A DNA stretch of 64,000 nt from Chordicoccus furentiruminis. Its GTDB lineage: Bacteria; Bacillota; Clostridia; Lachnospirales; Lachnospiraceae. Within the stretch, counting starts at the first letter, position 1, and each line of letters opens with the position of its first letter. The notes beneath the pieces are model-generated. The model saw nothing but the letters and a program-made list of their open reading frames with translations. It ran no database searches and was not told where the DNA came from. Where the stretch lies: contig NZ_CP048829.1 of NCBI RefSeq assembly GCF_019355395.1, forward strand, positions 186,001 through 250,000, in the 5' to 3' direction. Positions 1 through 9,762 of the stretch are shown in pieces. A program made the position numbers and the translations under genes.

Positions 1-261
1 TCCTCCGCCCGGCGCCAGAGAGCGGATTGCGGAAAGCACGGATTCCGCGCTCAGACTGCCCGGTCTGATCCGCCCGTTTCTCGTGACGGAGCTCATGATC
101 AGCAGCGCCACCGCGACGGCCGCGACGATCAGCGCGAAGAGAACGGTCTTCAGCACGCGTCCACGCTTCTTTCTGCGTATCCGATCCTCTCTCTGTCTGC
201 GGATCGCCTCCCGTTCGCGTCTCAATTTTTCATCCTGTCTGTTTTCTTCTGAATTCGTCAT
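1..261 (-). CDS. Hypothetical single-pass membrane protein, N-terminal part
   Basis: The reading frame is open from an ATG at 261 to the window edge, giving at least 87 residues; the rest lies outside. The first 35 residues are strongly charged (many Arg, Glu and Lys) and are followed by a hydrophobic helix at about residues 38-56, so a short cytoplasmic N-terminus and an extracytoplasmic remainder are likely. An AAGGAG-type ribosome binding site lies about 11 bases upstream. A nearer ATG at 266 is followed at once by TGA and cannot be the start. I do not recognise the family from this part alone. Confidence 0.6.
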   Translation of the reverse strand, partial: MTNSEENRQDEKLRREREAIRRQREDRIRRKKRGRVLKTVLFALIVAAVAVALLIMSSVTRNGRIRPGSLSAESVLSAIRSLAPGGG

Positions 262-561
262 GACATGAGGTCTCCTTATCCGACGATCCGCCGGACAGAA
301 CCGGCAGACACTTCTCAGCGCATCTTAGCACGAACAAAGCCGGATTTGCAGAATATGCCTCTTTCTTAAGATAAGTTTATATATGCTGTCCTGCTGATGC
401 CATATTAACAAAAAAAGTCTGACAGCGTTCTATTCGTCTCAATCCGTGTGAAAAAGGCAGGAACCGGCGTGAATGACCTGCATTCGAGACAAAAAAAGCG
501 CCGTTCGGGACGCCCTTCGATCTGCCGTTCAGATCCGGTCTTACGGTTTTGAATGACAATA
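262..561. other. Intergenic region left of the aldolase terminator
   Basis: This 300-base stretch separates the start of the leftmost gene from the aldolase terminator. It is locally AT-rich around 360-415. It presumably carries the promoter of the leftmost gene, but I see no convincing -35/-10 pair. No supported gene is present. Confidence 0.4.
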
Positions 562-602
562 TATCAGAAAAAAGAATCGTGCCTGCAAGGCAGGCACGAT
601 TC
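562..602 (-). terminator. Intrinsic terminator of the aldolase gene
   Basis: A perfect 12-bp stem (574-585 with 591-602, 5-base loop) is followed on the minus strand by a run of six T. It lies 26 bases past the aldolase stop codon. Confidence 0.87.
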
Positions 603-627
603 GCATCGTCATGATCAGACCTCTGTA

Positions 628-1566
628 TCACATCTTGTTTGCGCTGCCGAGCACATCGATGATCTTGTGCTTGACAATGTCATGGACATTCTGACGGGAA
701 ACCTTCAGGTATCCGCGCGGATCGAACATATCCGGATGCTCGTCGAAGGTCTGGCGGATGCCGGCCGTGAAACCGAGACGGAGGTCAGAGTCAACGTTGA
801 TCTTGCAGACGGCGCTGCGCGCTGCCTGACGGAGCTGATCCTCCGGCACGCCGATGGCGTCCTTCAGCTGTCCGCCGTGAGCGTTGATGATCTTCACATA
901 CTCCTGCGGAACGGAGGAAGCGCCGTGAAGCACGATCGGGAAGCCCGGAATCTTCTTGACGATCTCATCAAGAATATCGAAACGGAGCTGCGGCTTCGTG
1001 CCCGGTTTGAACTTATACGCGCCGTGAGAAGTGCCGATCGCGATCGCAAGAGAATCGACGCCGGTGCGGCTCACGAACTCCTCGACCTCTTCGGGACGGG
1101 TGTAAGCGGAATCCTTTGCATCCACTTTCACATCATCCTCGATACCGGCCAGAGCGCCGAGCTCAGCCTCGACAACGACGCCGTGAGCATGAGCATATTC
1201 CACGACCTTCTTGGTGATCTCGATATTTTCGTCAAACGGCTTGCTCGACGCATCGATCATAACAGAAGTGAAGCCGTTGTCGACGCAGGACTTGCAGGTC
1301 TCGAAATCCGGGCCGTGATCCAGATGCATGACGATATCGATGTCCGGGCACTCAATGACAGCGGCCTCGACCAGCTTCTTCAGATAGGACGGATTCGCAT
1401 ACTTCCGCGCGCCCGCGCTCGCCTGAAGGATCACCGGGCTGTGGCACTCCTCGGCTGCCTCTGTGATGCCCTGAACGATCTCCATGTTGTTGACATTGAA
1501 CGCACCAATCGCATAGCCGCCGCTATAGGCCTTCTTAAACATCTCTTTCGTTGTAACTAAAGCCAT
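628..1566 (-). CDS. fba: Class II fructose-1,6-bisphosphate aldolase
   Basis: This 312-residue protein should reversibly cleave fructose-1,6-bisphosphate to dihydroxyacetone phosphate and glyceraldehyde-3-phosphate in cytoplasmic glycolysis and gluconeogenesis, using zinc. The class II signature HLDHGPDF is at residues 81-88, with Asp83 the expected catalytic acid and His84 a zinc ligand. GAFNVNN near the N-terminus and the later IGTSHG segment are also typical. The length is normal. A GGAGG site precedes the ATG. The gene has its own promoter and terminator, so it is probably monocistronic. A long open frame on the opposite strand is a codon-usage shadow. Confidence 0.95.
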   Translation of the reverse strand: MALVTTKEMFKKAYSGGYAIGAFNVNNMEIVQGITEAAEECHSPVILQASAGARKYANPSYLKKLVEAAVIECPDIDIVMHLDHGPDFETCKSCVDNGFTSVMIDASSKPFDENIEITKKVVEYAHAHGVVVEAELGALAGIEDDVKVDAKDSAYTRPEEVEEFVSRTGVDSLAIAIGTSHGAYKFKPGTKPQLRFDILDEIVKKIPGFPIVLHGASSVPQEYVKIINAHGGQLKDAIGVPEDQLRQAARSAVCKINVDSDLRLGFTAGIRQTFDEHPDMFDPRGYLKVSRQNVHDIVKHKIIDVLGSANKM

Positions 1567-1625
1567 TGGATCTATCCTCCTTATGGATTATCATGTCCCG
1601 TGACGGGAACATTCACTAAGCACAG

Positions 1626-1653
1626 TTTATAACGAATCCACCTTTTCCGTCAA
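1626..1653 (-). promoter_or_regulatory. Promoter of the aldolase gene
   Basis: On the minus strand a TTGACG (-35, 1653-1648) is separated by 16 bases from TATAAA (-10, 1631-1626). The leader between this and the start codon holds a near-perfect palindrome at 1594-1611 (TGTCCCG with CGGGAACA), which could be an operator or RNA hairpin; its role is unknown. Confidence 0.6.
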
Positions 1654-1698
1654 TATGAATAGATTCATTTCAGCGGGCGCCTCCGGAACGGACAGTCC

Positions 1699-3258
1699 TC
1701 AGAACGCGCGGTCCGGAGTAAGATTCTTCCGGGCAGAGAAGAACGGGGCGATGCGTCCGAGGATCACGCCGACGCCTCCCTTTCTCTCCGCCTCGATATT
1801 GAGCGGGAGCACGGGGTCGTGAAGTGACATCCTGAGCAGCAGCCAGCCGCGGACCTCCTCGTCGCTGAACGAGATCCGGATTCCCTCATAGTTCGGCTCC
1901 ACGATATGGAACCGATCATCCTTCTCCGCGAACGCGCGGAATGCCTTCAGCGTCTCCTCTCCCACGGCCCGGAAATCCGGATCACTGATATGGAAACGGA
2001 TCTCCTCCGACTCGGCCGGCTGGCCGAGATCGGCGATCAGCGACTCAATGTTCCTGCCTTCCCTGCGGAGCTTCGCCATCTCGCAGATAATCTTCACCGA
2101 GATGTAGGCCCCGTCATCCGAGAAAAAGTTCTCCCGGAACGCGCCGTGTCCGGATGTCTCGATCGCCAGTTCGCAGTCCGTGCCGGACGCGTTGAGCTCA
2201 ATTCCCTTGTCGATCACGTTCTTGTAGCCGCGGCGGTAACGGAAATGCTTAAGTCCCAGCCTGTCCTCAAGAAATGCGTGCAGTTCATCCGATGTGACGG
2301 AATCGGTCACGATCGTGGAACCGGGATGGCTCTCGGACACGATCACTGCCAGCAGCGCAATCAGCCGGTTCCGGTTCACCTCTGTCCCGTCCGCAAAAAC
2401 CACCGCGCCCCGGTCCCCGTCGCAGTCAAAGATCACGCCGAGGTCCGCTCCCGCGTCCAGCGTCGCCTTCCGGGCCGCGTTCATCGCGTCCGGGTTTTCC
2501 GGATTCGGGATGTGGTTCGGGAACGTGCCGTCCGGCTCGAGAAAAACGCTGCCCGATGTGTCCGCTCCCAGCGGAGCCAGAATCCGCGAGGCGAAGAATC
2601 CGGCCGCGCCGTTCCCCGCGTCAACCACAATATGAAGCCCGGTGAGCGGATGCGCTTCATCTTCCGCCTTCACTTCGTTCCGGATCAGCTCTTTCATCTT
2701 CTCCGAGTAGACGGAAACCATATCAAAATCCAATGGCGCGTTTTCGCCTCGCGGAAGCGCTTCGCAGGAAATGAAATCCTCTTCGTCCGGACGGCCGTAC
2801 TGCCCGGCGAGCACGGCCGCCTCCGTGAGCACGGACGCAAGCTCCTTCTTCTCCAGTCCTCCGTCCCTTGTGAAAAACTTCAATCCGTTCCGATTGAAAG
2901 GAAGATGGCTCGCCGTGATCATCACCGCGCCGTCGAATCCGCTGTCCGGAAGCACCGTGGACTGGAACATCGCGGGCGTTGAGATCAGTCCGCAGTCGTA
3001 CACGGAGGAAAACGATAGGCCGCGGAAGCACGCCTCTTTCAGAGGCCCGGCTGTAATCCGGCTGTCGTGGCCGACTCCAATCCTCAGCGCTCCGGCCGGC
3101 TTCCCTGTGCGCTCCGCGAGAAACTTTCCGAAGGCCGCGCAGATGAAGGTCACCAGCCCCGGCGTCAGCGTCTTCGTCTCCGTATCCGTCGCAATCGCCG
3201 CGCCCCGGACGTCATTGCCGTTCTGAAGGCGCAGGAAATACTCTTCTGTCTGTGTCAT
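1699..3258 (-). CDS. Phosphohexomutase (phosphomannomutase/phosphoglucomutase family)
   Basis: This 519-residue enzyme belongs to the alpha-D-phosphohexomutase superfamily, which interconverts hexose-1- and hexose-6-phosphates through a phosphoserine. The active-site serine is in TASHLP (Ser117), GVGHDSR lies at residues 61-67, and the metal-binding loop DCDGDRG and sugar-specificity region follow in the usual order. Whether mannose, glucose or glucosamine phosphate is preferred cannot be read from the sequence. It lies 94 bases behind a beta-mannosidase gene on the same strand, which favours a role in mannose use or polysaccharide precursor supply. A GGAGGGAG site precedes the start. Confidence 0.85.
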   Translation of the reverse strand: MTQTEEYFLRLQNGNDVRGAAIATDTETKTLTPGLVTFICAAFGKFLAERTGKPAGALRIGVGHDSRITAGPLKEACFRGLSFSSVYDCGLISTPAMFQSTVLPDSGFDGAVMITASHLPFNRNGLKFFTRDGGLEKKELASVLTEAAVLAGQYGRPDEEDFISCEALPRGENAPLDFDMVSVYSEKMKELIRNEVKAEDEAHPLTGLHIVVDAGNGAAGFFASRILAPLGADTSGSVFLEPDGTFPNHIPNPENPDAMNAARKATLDAGADLGVIFDCDGDRGAVVFADGTEVNRNRLIALLAVIVSESHPGSTIVTDSVTSDELHAFLEDRLGLKHFRYRRGYKNVIDKGIELNASGTDCELAIETSGHGAFRENFFSDDGAYISVKIICEMAKLRREGRNIESLIADLGQPAESEEIRFHISDPDFRAVGEETLKAFRAFAEKDDRFHIVEPNYEGIRISFSDEEVRGWLLLRMSLHDPVLPLNIEAERKGGVGVILGRIAPFFSARKNLTPDRAF

Positions 3259-3352
3259 ATCATTCTCCCTCCATCATATCACTTCTGACCCATTCCGGCA
3301 TACAGGCTGCTTTCGCGCCTGAAGAAATCTCCGGCCGGTCAGGTTTGCCTGC

Positions 3353-5908
3353 TCAGCGTTTTTCCCCGCTCTTTCCGAAGACGCTCCTCACCCTGTACGG
3401 GCCGGCCGGCGCGGCGCCGATGATCTCGACCGTGCGGCTCCCCTTTTCCATGTCGAAAAAATTGTCACTGAGCATAAGGTTCCCGTCCTCCGATTCGATA
3501 CAGACGCCTTTGGCAAATGCATCCGCCTGCACCGTGATCCGGTTTCCTTCCACCGTGAGCGTAAGATGCGGGTCTCGGAAGCGGTAATGCTTCGGCGCGA
3601 CAAAGAGAGCCGAGCCGAAGGACGAGGCGGTTCCGCTCTCATATGAGTACCACAGATGCATATCCCGCTCATCTGCGGCGCCGGTGAAGTCCATCTTCTC
3701 AAGCCACATGCCGGAGTACGGCGGAACCTCCGCTTCCTCCACGCCTTCACGGATCACAGAGGAATCCGCCCGGCGAAGCTGCCAGCGCACCGTCCCGCGC
3801 TCCGTGCGCGCTGTCTCATTGGCGAGATGCAGCGCAGCGGAATACTCCACCGGAACCGGAAGCGAGGAGACGACCGGTTTCCGGTCGATCCGACCGTGTT
3901 CCTCGCAGGTGAGAGAAACCGGCGCGAAAAAGCGCTTCTCCCCGTAGTGCAGCGCCTTCCAGCGGCCGAAATAATCGATCGACGACCAGGAGGCAACCGG
4001 CCAGATATCGTTCAGCTGCCAGACCACGGTCCCCATGCACATCCCCCGGAAGCGCCGGAAATGCTCGACTCCGTAGCGGATGGCATCCAACTGAAGCATC
4101 TGGGAGAGGTAGAGCACATCATCGAAGTCCACCGGATAACGGTAGGTCGCGGAAAGGTATGTCATGATCTTTCCGTTGGCATCTGCATTTCTCTGATGCG
4201 ATTCCATCACTTCCGAGAAGACGTTCCGATCCTCCTCTTTCGTAAAGCTCTTCACCGTCGCGAGGCAGGGGAAGGACTGGAAACCGAACTCGCTCAGGAA
4301 GCGGAAATGATGCTGCCTGTATGCCGTGAACGGTTCACAGCCGTGCCAGACGCCCCAGTAATGCGCGTCCCCGACATTCTCCGCGCCCGGATCGTCGAAG
4401 CTTCCTCCCGAACAGGGCGAAGACGGCCAGTACGGCCGGTCCGGATCCTCAGCCTTCAGAATCTTCGGCAGGATGTACTCGAAAATGGTCAGATAGTCCC
4501 GGATCTGCTTCTTCGTGGCATGCCAGATATTGTCCGGTACGATCTGGCTCTCGATTTCGTTGTTCCCGCACCAGAGCCCGAGACTGGCGTGATGACGGAT
4601 TCGGCGGATCACATCGGTGAATTCCGCCCGAAGTGTGGCCTCGAAAGATTCCGTCAGCTCATAGACCGCACAGGCGAACATGAAGTCCTGCCATACCAGA
4701 AGGCCGAGCTCATCGCAGATGTCGAAGAAGAAATCATCCGGATAATAGCCGCCGCCCCAGACCCGGATACAGTTGTGATGGGCCCGGACGGCGCTTGTCA
4801 GAAGCGCACGGGTCCGTTCGGGCGTCACGCGGGAGAGCACGCTGTCCTCCGGGATGTAGTCCGCTCCCATCGCGAAGATCGGGAGACCGTTGACTACGAA
4901 ACGGAACTGCCGTCCCTCCCTGCGGTCCGCAGCCGCCTGCGGTCCGAGATGCGGATCACGGATTTCAGACGGAATGATGTGTGTGTCCAGTTCCACCGTT
5001 CTCAGTCCGATCCTCCGTACCGTCTCATCCAGCACCTGTCCGTCCGTGCGATCCGTCAGACGGATCTTCACACGGTAAAGCGGCTGGCTGCCGTACCCGC
5101 TCGGCCACCAGAGAACCGGATCACTGATCCGGCACGTTTCGCCGCAGCCGGTCCAGCGGGTGTATTCGCCCGAGCCGGGTCCTGTTTCCACGCAGTACTC
5201 CGCCCGCGCATCCTCCCGTACCGGATCGGAGGCGGCCGTGACGGTCAGATCAACCGCCGTCACCTGATTTCCCGTCACGCCGCATCCGGCGATGATGTGC
5301 CGCTGCCGGATGCGGATATCGTCCGAAAGTCTCGCCTTCCGCACGCCGATCAGACGGACCGGCCGGTACAGACCCGCATCGGGCAGCCTCGGACCCCAGT
5401 CCCACCCGAACATGCAGTGTGCCTTCCGGAGCCGCGGAAAGCCGGGCACCGCGTCCGTTGAGCCGCCGACCTGATTTTTTTCGTCCGCTTCGGCCAGTAT
5501 CCTTAAAGGCGAGCTGAGACGGACCGTCAGTTCGTTTTCAGCTTTTATGCATTCCGTCACGTCAAACTCATAGCACCGGTGCATGTTCTCCGTGTGCCCC
5601 AGTCTGACTCCGTTCAGATCAAGATCCGCGACCGTGTCAATCCCCTCAAAGCGGAGAATCACGCGCTCCGCCGAACGCATCGCCTCATCCGCCGTAAAAC
5701 GGTCCGAATACACAAAGTCATTTTCCATCAGCCGGAGCGCGTCAAGCTCGTTGAGTCCGTTGAACGGATCCGGCATGAGCCCCGCGTCCAGCAGGCAGGA
5801 ATAGACGCTGCCCGGCACGGAAGCCGGAATCGGCTCCGGCGGAATCCGGTAGATATTCGCATCCGGGATGGTCAGCGTCCATCCCGAGTCAAGTGTCTGC
5901 ATCCTCAT
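3353..5908 (-). CDS. Beta-mannosidase, glycoside hydrolase family 2
   Basis: The 851-residue protein has the GH2 layout: jelly-roll sugar-binding domain with the beta-mannosidase hallmark GWDWGPRLPD, Ig-like domain, and a TIM barrel. The barrel shows RVWGGGYYPDDF, then WCGNNE with the expected acid/base Glu451, and LSEFGFQSFP with the expected nucleophile Glu540. There is no signal peptide, so it probably cleaves imported beta-mannosides in the cytoplasm. I chose the ATG at 5908 because AAAAGGAGAC lies 7 bases before it; an in-frame extension to 5986 would run into the preceding ABC gene. It follows two exporter genes by 49 bases and precedes a phosphohexomutase. Confidence 0.9.
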   Translation of the reverse strand: MRMQTLDSGWTLTIPDANIYRIPPEPIPASVPGSVYSCLLDAGLMPDPFNGLNELDALRLMENDFVYSDRFTADEAMRSAERVILRFEGIDTVADLDLNGVRLGHTENMHRCYEFDVTECIKAENELTVRLSSPLRILAEADEKNQVGGSTDAVPGFPRLRKAHCMFGWDWGPRLPDAGLYRPVRLIGVRKARLSDDIRIRQRHIIAGCGVTGNQVTAVDLTVTAASDPVREDARAEYCVETGPGSGEYTRWTGCGETCRISDPVLWWPSGYGSQPLYRVKIRLTDRTDGQVLDETVRRIGLRTVELDTHIIPSEIRDPHLGPQAAADRREGRQFRFVVNGLPIFAMGADYIPEDSVLSRVTPERTRALLTSAVRAHHNCIRVWGGGYYPDDFFFDICDELGLLVWQDFMFACAVYELTESFEATLRAEFTDVIRRIRHHASLGLWCGNNEIESQIVPDNIWHATKKQIRDYLTIFEYILPKILKAEDPDRPYWPSSPCSGGSFDDPGAENVGDAHYWGVWHGCEPFTAYRQHHFRFLSEFGFQSFPCLATVKSFTKEEDRNVFSEVMESHQRNADANGKIMTYLSATYRYPVDFDDVLYLSQMLQLDAIRYGVEHFRRFRGMCMGTVVWQLNDIWPVASWSSIDYFGRWKALHYGEKRFFAPVSLTCEEHGRIDRKPVVSSLPVPVEYSAALHLANETARTERGTVRWQLRRADSSVIREGVEEAEVPPYSGMWLEKMDFTGAADERDMHLWYSYESGTASSFGSALFVAPKHYRFRDPHLTLTVEGNRITVQADAFAKGVCIESEDGNLMLSDNFFDMEKGSRTVEIIGAAPAGPYRVRSVFGKSGEKR

Positions 5909-5957
5909 CTGTCTTGTCTCCTTTTCCGGCGCCTCTCCGGGCGTCTCGCCTTCTCTG

Positions 5958-7772
5958 TTATACCATATCCGCGGCCAGATCCTCATACTGTCTTGTGAAG
6001 AGTTTGCGGTAGACGCCGTTCTTTTTCATCAGGGAAGCATGCGTCCCCCGCTCGATGATCCTGCCATCCTTCACGACAAGAATCACATCCGCGTCCACCA
6101 CAGTGGACAGACGATGCGCGATCACGAACGAAGTCCGACCGGCCGTGACGGCGCGGATCGCATCCTGGATTTTCTTTTCCGTCACCGTGTCGACCGAGGC
6201 GGTCGCCTCATCCAGCACCAGAATTTTCGGATCTGCGAGAATCGCCCGGGCAAAGGAAAGCAGCTGCTTCTCACCGGTGGAGAGCATGTCGCCGCTCTCT
6301 CCCACCTCCGCATCGAGCGCGCCCGGCATCCGCATCACCACGCCGTCAGCCGCCACGAGCCGAAGGGCTTCCCATATCTCATGGTCTGTCGCGTCCGGCC
6401 GGCCGTATCGCAGGTTCTCACGGACGGTGCCCGAAAACAGGTGAGGCGTCTGCAGCACATATCCGATGTTCGAGTGAAGCCAGAGCTGGGATCGCTCCTT
6501 CGCGTCCCGGCCGTCGATCAGAATGCGGCCGTATGTCGGTTCGTAAAAGCGGCAGACCAGATTCACCAGGGTCGACTTGCCGGCTCCCGTCTCACCGACA
6601 ATGGCTACGTTCGTCCCTTTCGGCACATGCAGGCTGAAATGGGAAAGCACCTCGCCTCCGCCGTCCGGATAAGTGAAGGAAACATCGTCAAAGTCCACAT
6701 CACCCCGCAGCTCTTCCCAGTTTTCCCTCCTAGGACAGAAGGAATCGCCGTATTTCGCGACCACCTCCGGCGTATCCGCCACGTCCGACTTCGTCTCCAT
6801 GAGGCGCGAAAACCGTTCGATATTGACCTGAATCTGGATCAGAACCGAAAGCGTACCGATGATGTTCTGGATCGGCTCCATCATGCCCACCGCATAGCTC
6901 ATGAAGACAGACAGCGTGCCGACCGCGAGCAGATGACGCCGTGTCAGAAGACCGCCGCGCCAGAGGACAATCGCCAGGGCGAACATGGAAAACATCGTCA
7001 CCAGCGAAGTAAGAAGCGCCGCGTAGTGACCGCTCCTGATGCCGGTGCTTCTCATCTCCGCCGTATCCGACCGGAAATCGCGTCCGATCGTCCGCTCGAC
7101 GCCCAGCGATTTGATCGAACGCGCACCTGTTATGCCCTCGTTGAAGTCGCCTGTGATCTTCGAGTTGATCTCCCGGATCTTCCGGTTGAGCCGTACCAGA
7201 CGCCGCTGGAAGAGAACAATAATCAGAACCGCCGCCGGAAGAAGCAGCAGGATCCAGCCGGCCAGCCGGACGTCGAGCAGCAGCATCAGCACAAACATGC
7301 AGATCAGATACGAGCCGTTCCAGACGATGTCCATCATCCGCCATGCCACCAGCTCGCCGATTTTGCCGGTATCGCTCATCACACGCGCGTGAATGTACCC
7401 TACGCTGTTCCGGCTGAAATAAGAGAAGGAAAGCGTCTGCAGATGGCTGAATGAGGCGTTTCGAAGGTCCCTGTCAACCCCCATCTCCACCTGACCGCAC
7501 CAGTATGTCGTCACATAGTTGTCCCAGACCTGGAACAGAAGCAGCGCAGCAAAGGCCGCGATAAAACGGCCCAGTCCCCTAAGAGTGCCCGGGGCGACGA
7601 AGCGGTCAAGGGCGTACCGCCCGAACAGAGGAAATACGGCGTCGATCAGACTGCTGATGAGCCCCAGAAGAATCATGCCGATGATGCGGCCGCGATAAGG
7701 CCGCAGATACGGAATCAGTTTCGGGATCCCGAACAGCCTCAGCCGAACCGCCGGCTCTTCAGTTGTCACCAT
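5958..7772 (-). CDS. ABC exporter half-transporter with consensus catalytic site
   Basis: This 604-residue protein fuses a six-helix exporter-type membrane domain (about residues 20-310) to an ATPase domain. Walker A is VGETGAGKST, the signature is LSTGEKQ rather than LSGGQ, Walker B ends LVLDEAT with the catalytic Glu present, and the H-loop is IAHRLS. With its partner gene (7759-9762) it should form a heterodimer in which this subunit supplies the hydrolysing Walker site and the partner the good signature, as in TM287/288- or BmrCD-type exporters. The two genes overlap by 14 bases, so translation is probably coupled. GGAGGAGG precedes the ATG. The substrate is unknown; drug, peptide or lipid export are possible. 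Confidence 0.9.
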   Translation of the reverse strand: MVTTEEPAVRLRLFGIPKLIPYLRPYRGRIIGMILLGLISSLIDAVFPLFGRYALDRFVAPGTLRGLGRFIAAFAALLLFQVWDNYVTTYWCGQVEMGVDRDLRNASFSHLQTLSFSYFSRNSVGYIHARVMSDTGKIGELVAWRMMDIVWNGSYLICMFVLMLLLDVRLAGWILLLLPAAVLIIVLFQRRLVRLNRKIREINSKITGDFNEGITGARSIKSLGVERTIGRDFRSDTAEMRSTGIRSGHYAALLTSLVTMFSMFALAIVLWRGGLLTRRHLLAVGTLSVFMSYAVGMMEPIQNIIGTLSVLIQIQVNIERFSRLMETKSDVADTPEVVAKYGDSFCPRRENWEELRGDVDFDDVSFTYPDGGGEVLSHFSLHVPKGTNVAIVGETGAGKSTLVNLVCRFYEPTYGRILIDGRDAKERSQLWLHSNIGYVLQTPHLFSGTVRENLRYGRPDATDHEIWEALRLVAADGVVMRMPGALDAEVGESGDMLSTGEKQLLSFARAILADPKILVLDEATASVDTVTEKKIQDAIRAVTAGRTSFVIAHRLSTVVDADVILVVKDGRIIERGTHASLMKKNGVYRKLFTRQYEDLAADMV

Positions 7773-9762
7773 CCCGCTTCACCTCCTCCTCGTTGTTTCC
7801 CATGAGCCCCTTACTGACCTGAAGCCGGTAAATCGTCTGATAGATCCCCGGCTGCCGGATCAGTTCCTCGTGTGTTCCCTGCTGGGCGATCCGTCCGTGC
7901 TCAAGCACAATGATCTGATCCGCCTGCATCAGCGTCGTGATCCGGTGCGCAATCAGAAGCACTGTGGCATTACGGGTCCGCTCCCGGAGCGCGCGCCGGA
8001 TTTCCGCGTCCGTCTCCGCATCCACCGCAGAAAGAGAATCATCGAACACCAGCACCGGCGTGTGCCGGATCAGGGTCTGGGCGATGGCCGTCCGCTGCTT
8101 CTGTCCCCCGGAGAGTGTCACGCCCCGCTCGCCGACAACCGTATCGTATCCGTCAGGGAAAGACGCAATCGTTTTGTCAAGGCATGCATCTGATGCGGCT
8201 GCCCTGACAGGATCGGAGGCAGCCGGACGTCCGGATCCGCGTTTCCTGTCTTCCGGAATGCCTTCCCCGCTCTCCGGGGTCACGGCCTCCGCTCCGTTTT
8301 CCGCGATCCGGATGTTGTCGTACAGAGTGCGAGAGAAGAGGAACGGTTCCTGCAGGACCAGTCCGACATGCGCCCTCACCTCTCTCCGGCTCATCGACGC
8401 GATGTCAACGCCTCCGATCGTAATGCGGCCGCAGCCCTCCGGCAGATCATAAAGCCGGTCGAGCAGCCAGGCGATCGTCGATTTGCCCGATCCCGTACCG
8501 CCCAGAATGCCGGTGGTTGTCCCCGCCTTCACACGAAATGAGACGTCTCTGAGGACCTCCGTATCCGAACCCGATCCGTACCGGAAATGCACATGCTCAA
8601 AGCAGATGTCGCCCGCGAAGGGATCCGCCGTTTTACCGGACAGAGCCTGTGCATTCCGGTCCGGTGCATCCATCGGCTCCTCCGACGCGTTCATGACCGC
8701 ACGGATCCTGTCAACGGAAACGCCCACCTTCGCCATCTCCGAGATCACCCGTCCGAGGGAGCGGACCGGCCAGACCAGCATGCTGTTGTAGGTGGAAAAG
8801 GCGATAAAGTCACCCTCCGTGATCACACCGCGCACACAGAAGACGGCGCCGAGCACGATCGCCGTCAGCGTCTGGAGTCCTGAAAAAAAGTCTCCGAACG
8901 ACCAGTACACCGAGAGGATCCGCATCAGGCGAACCCAGATTGAGGTGTAATAGCTGTTCTGCCTCTCGAAACGCTCCTGCTCATAGCGCTCCCGCCCGAA
9001 GGCCCGGACAACGCGCACGCCGGTCAGATTCTCCTGCGTCATCGACGAAAGCCTTCCTTCCTCGCTGTCGGCCTTCTCGAAGGTCGCTCCGATCTGATGA
9101 TGGAAGACGAAAGAGTACAGCACGATCACCGGAATGAACAGAAAAGAGATCAGTGTCATCGTACCGTTGATGCCGGCCATAAAAACAAGGGCCATCACGA
9201 TGAGGATCACTACGCGCAGAAGCTGGGTCAGCTGTTCCGAGACAAAGGCCCTGACCGTCTCCACGTCCGAGGTGCAGCGCTGGATGATGTCTCCGGTCTG
9301 ATTCTCATTGTACCATGTGAACGGGAGACGCAGGATGTGCGAGAACAGCTCGTTTCTCATCGTCTCGAGCAGCGTCTCCGAGCCTCTGGTGTTCATCAGC
9401 TTCGACAGATACCGGAAAACAGCCGCCGCCAGCGCAAGAGCGGCCACGGTCAGCGCGACCGTGCCGAGATGATGTCTGAAAAAGGCAACCGGCACCGGAA
9501 AAGGGACGAAGGCCGGCAATGCCGGCTTCCCGTCTCCGATGATCGAATCCACGGTAAAACCGATCACCTTCGGGTTGATCAGATCGAATAACGAAACCAG
9601 CATGGAAAACAGCACGCTGAGAAGAAAGCAGTGAAGGCTGCCTCTCAGAAAATGCCGGATCATGCCCGTTGTCGTCGGAAAGAGCTCCGGAGGAGAGGAC
9701 TGTCCCTCTCCTCTCCGCGCGTCCATCCGGTATCTGGTTTCATCGAGTTCCTTTGACTTCAT
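7759..9762 (-). CDS. ABC exporter half-transporter with degenerate Walker B
   Basis: This protein of 667 residues is the partner of the neighbouring half-transporter. After about 35 polar residues come six membrane helices and an ATPase domain with Walker A LGGTGSGKST and signature LSGGQKQ. Walker B reads LVFDDSLSAVD, with Asp where the catalytic Glu is expected, the pattern of the non-hydrolysing site in heterodimeric exporters. Between the Q-loop and the signature lies an unusual polar insert of about 30-40 residues rich in Gly, Pro, Arg, Ala and Asp. I chose the ATG at 9762 because AAGGAGC lies 5 bases upstream and because it overlaps the MATE stop as ATGA; the open frame upstream of it is the MATE coding region. 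Confidence 0.88.
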   Translation of the reverse strand: MKSKELDETRYRMDARRGEGQSSPPELFPTTTGMIRHFLRGSLHCFLLSVLFSMLVSLFDLINPKVIGFTVDSIIGDGKPALPAFVPFPVPVAFFRHHLGTVALTVAALALAAAVFRYLSKLMNTRGSETLLETMRNELFSHILRLPFTWYNENQTGDIIQRCTSDVETVRAFVSEQLTQLLRVVILIVMALVFMAGINGTMTLISFLFIPVIVLYSFVFHHQIGATFEKADSEEGRLSSMTQENLTGVRVVRAFGRERYEQERFERQNSYYTSIWVRLMRILSVYWSFGDFFSGLQTLTAIVLGAVFCVRGVITEGDFIAFSTYNSMLVWPVRSLGRVISEMAKVGVSVDRIRAVMNASEEPMDAPDRNAQALSGKTADPFAGDICFEHVHFRYGSGSDTEVLRDVSFRVKAGTTTGILGGTGSGKSTIAWLLDRLYDLPEGCGRITIGGVDIASMSRREVRAHVGLVLQEPFLFSRTLYDNIRIAENGAEAVTPESGEGIPEDRKRGSGRPAASDPVRAAASDACLDKTIASFPDGYDTVVGERGVTLSGGQKQRTAIAQTLIRHTPVLVFDDSLSAVDAETDAEIRRALRERTRNATVLLIAHRITTLMQADQIIVLEHGRIAQQGTHEELIRQPGIYQTIYRLQVSKGLMGNNEEEVKRDGDN

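Noticed and set aside
377-631. Short minus-strand frame after the aldolase
   Set aside because: It runs through the aldolase terminator and overlaps the aldolase end; no ribosome site.
553-1560. Long open frame on the plus strand opposite the aldolase gene
   Set aside because: It mirrors the coding region of fba, has no ribosome site and no recognisable domain; GC-rich codon use keeps the opposite strand open.
3656-5461. 600-codon plus-strand frame opposite the beta-mannosidase
   Set aside because: Arg/His/Pro-rich shadow translation without domains, fully inside a well-supported gene.
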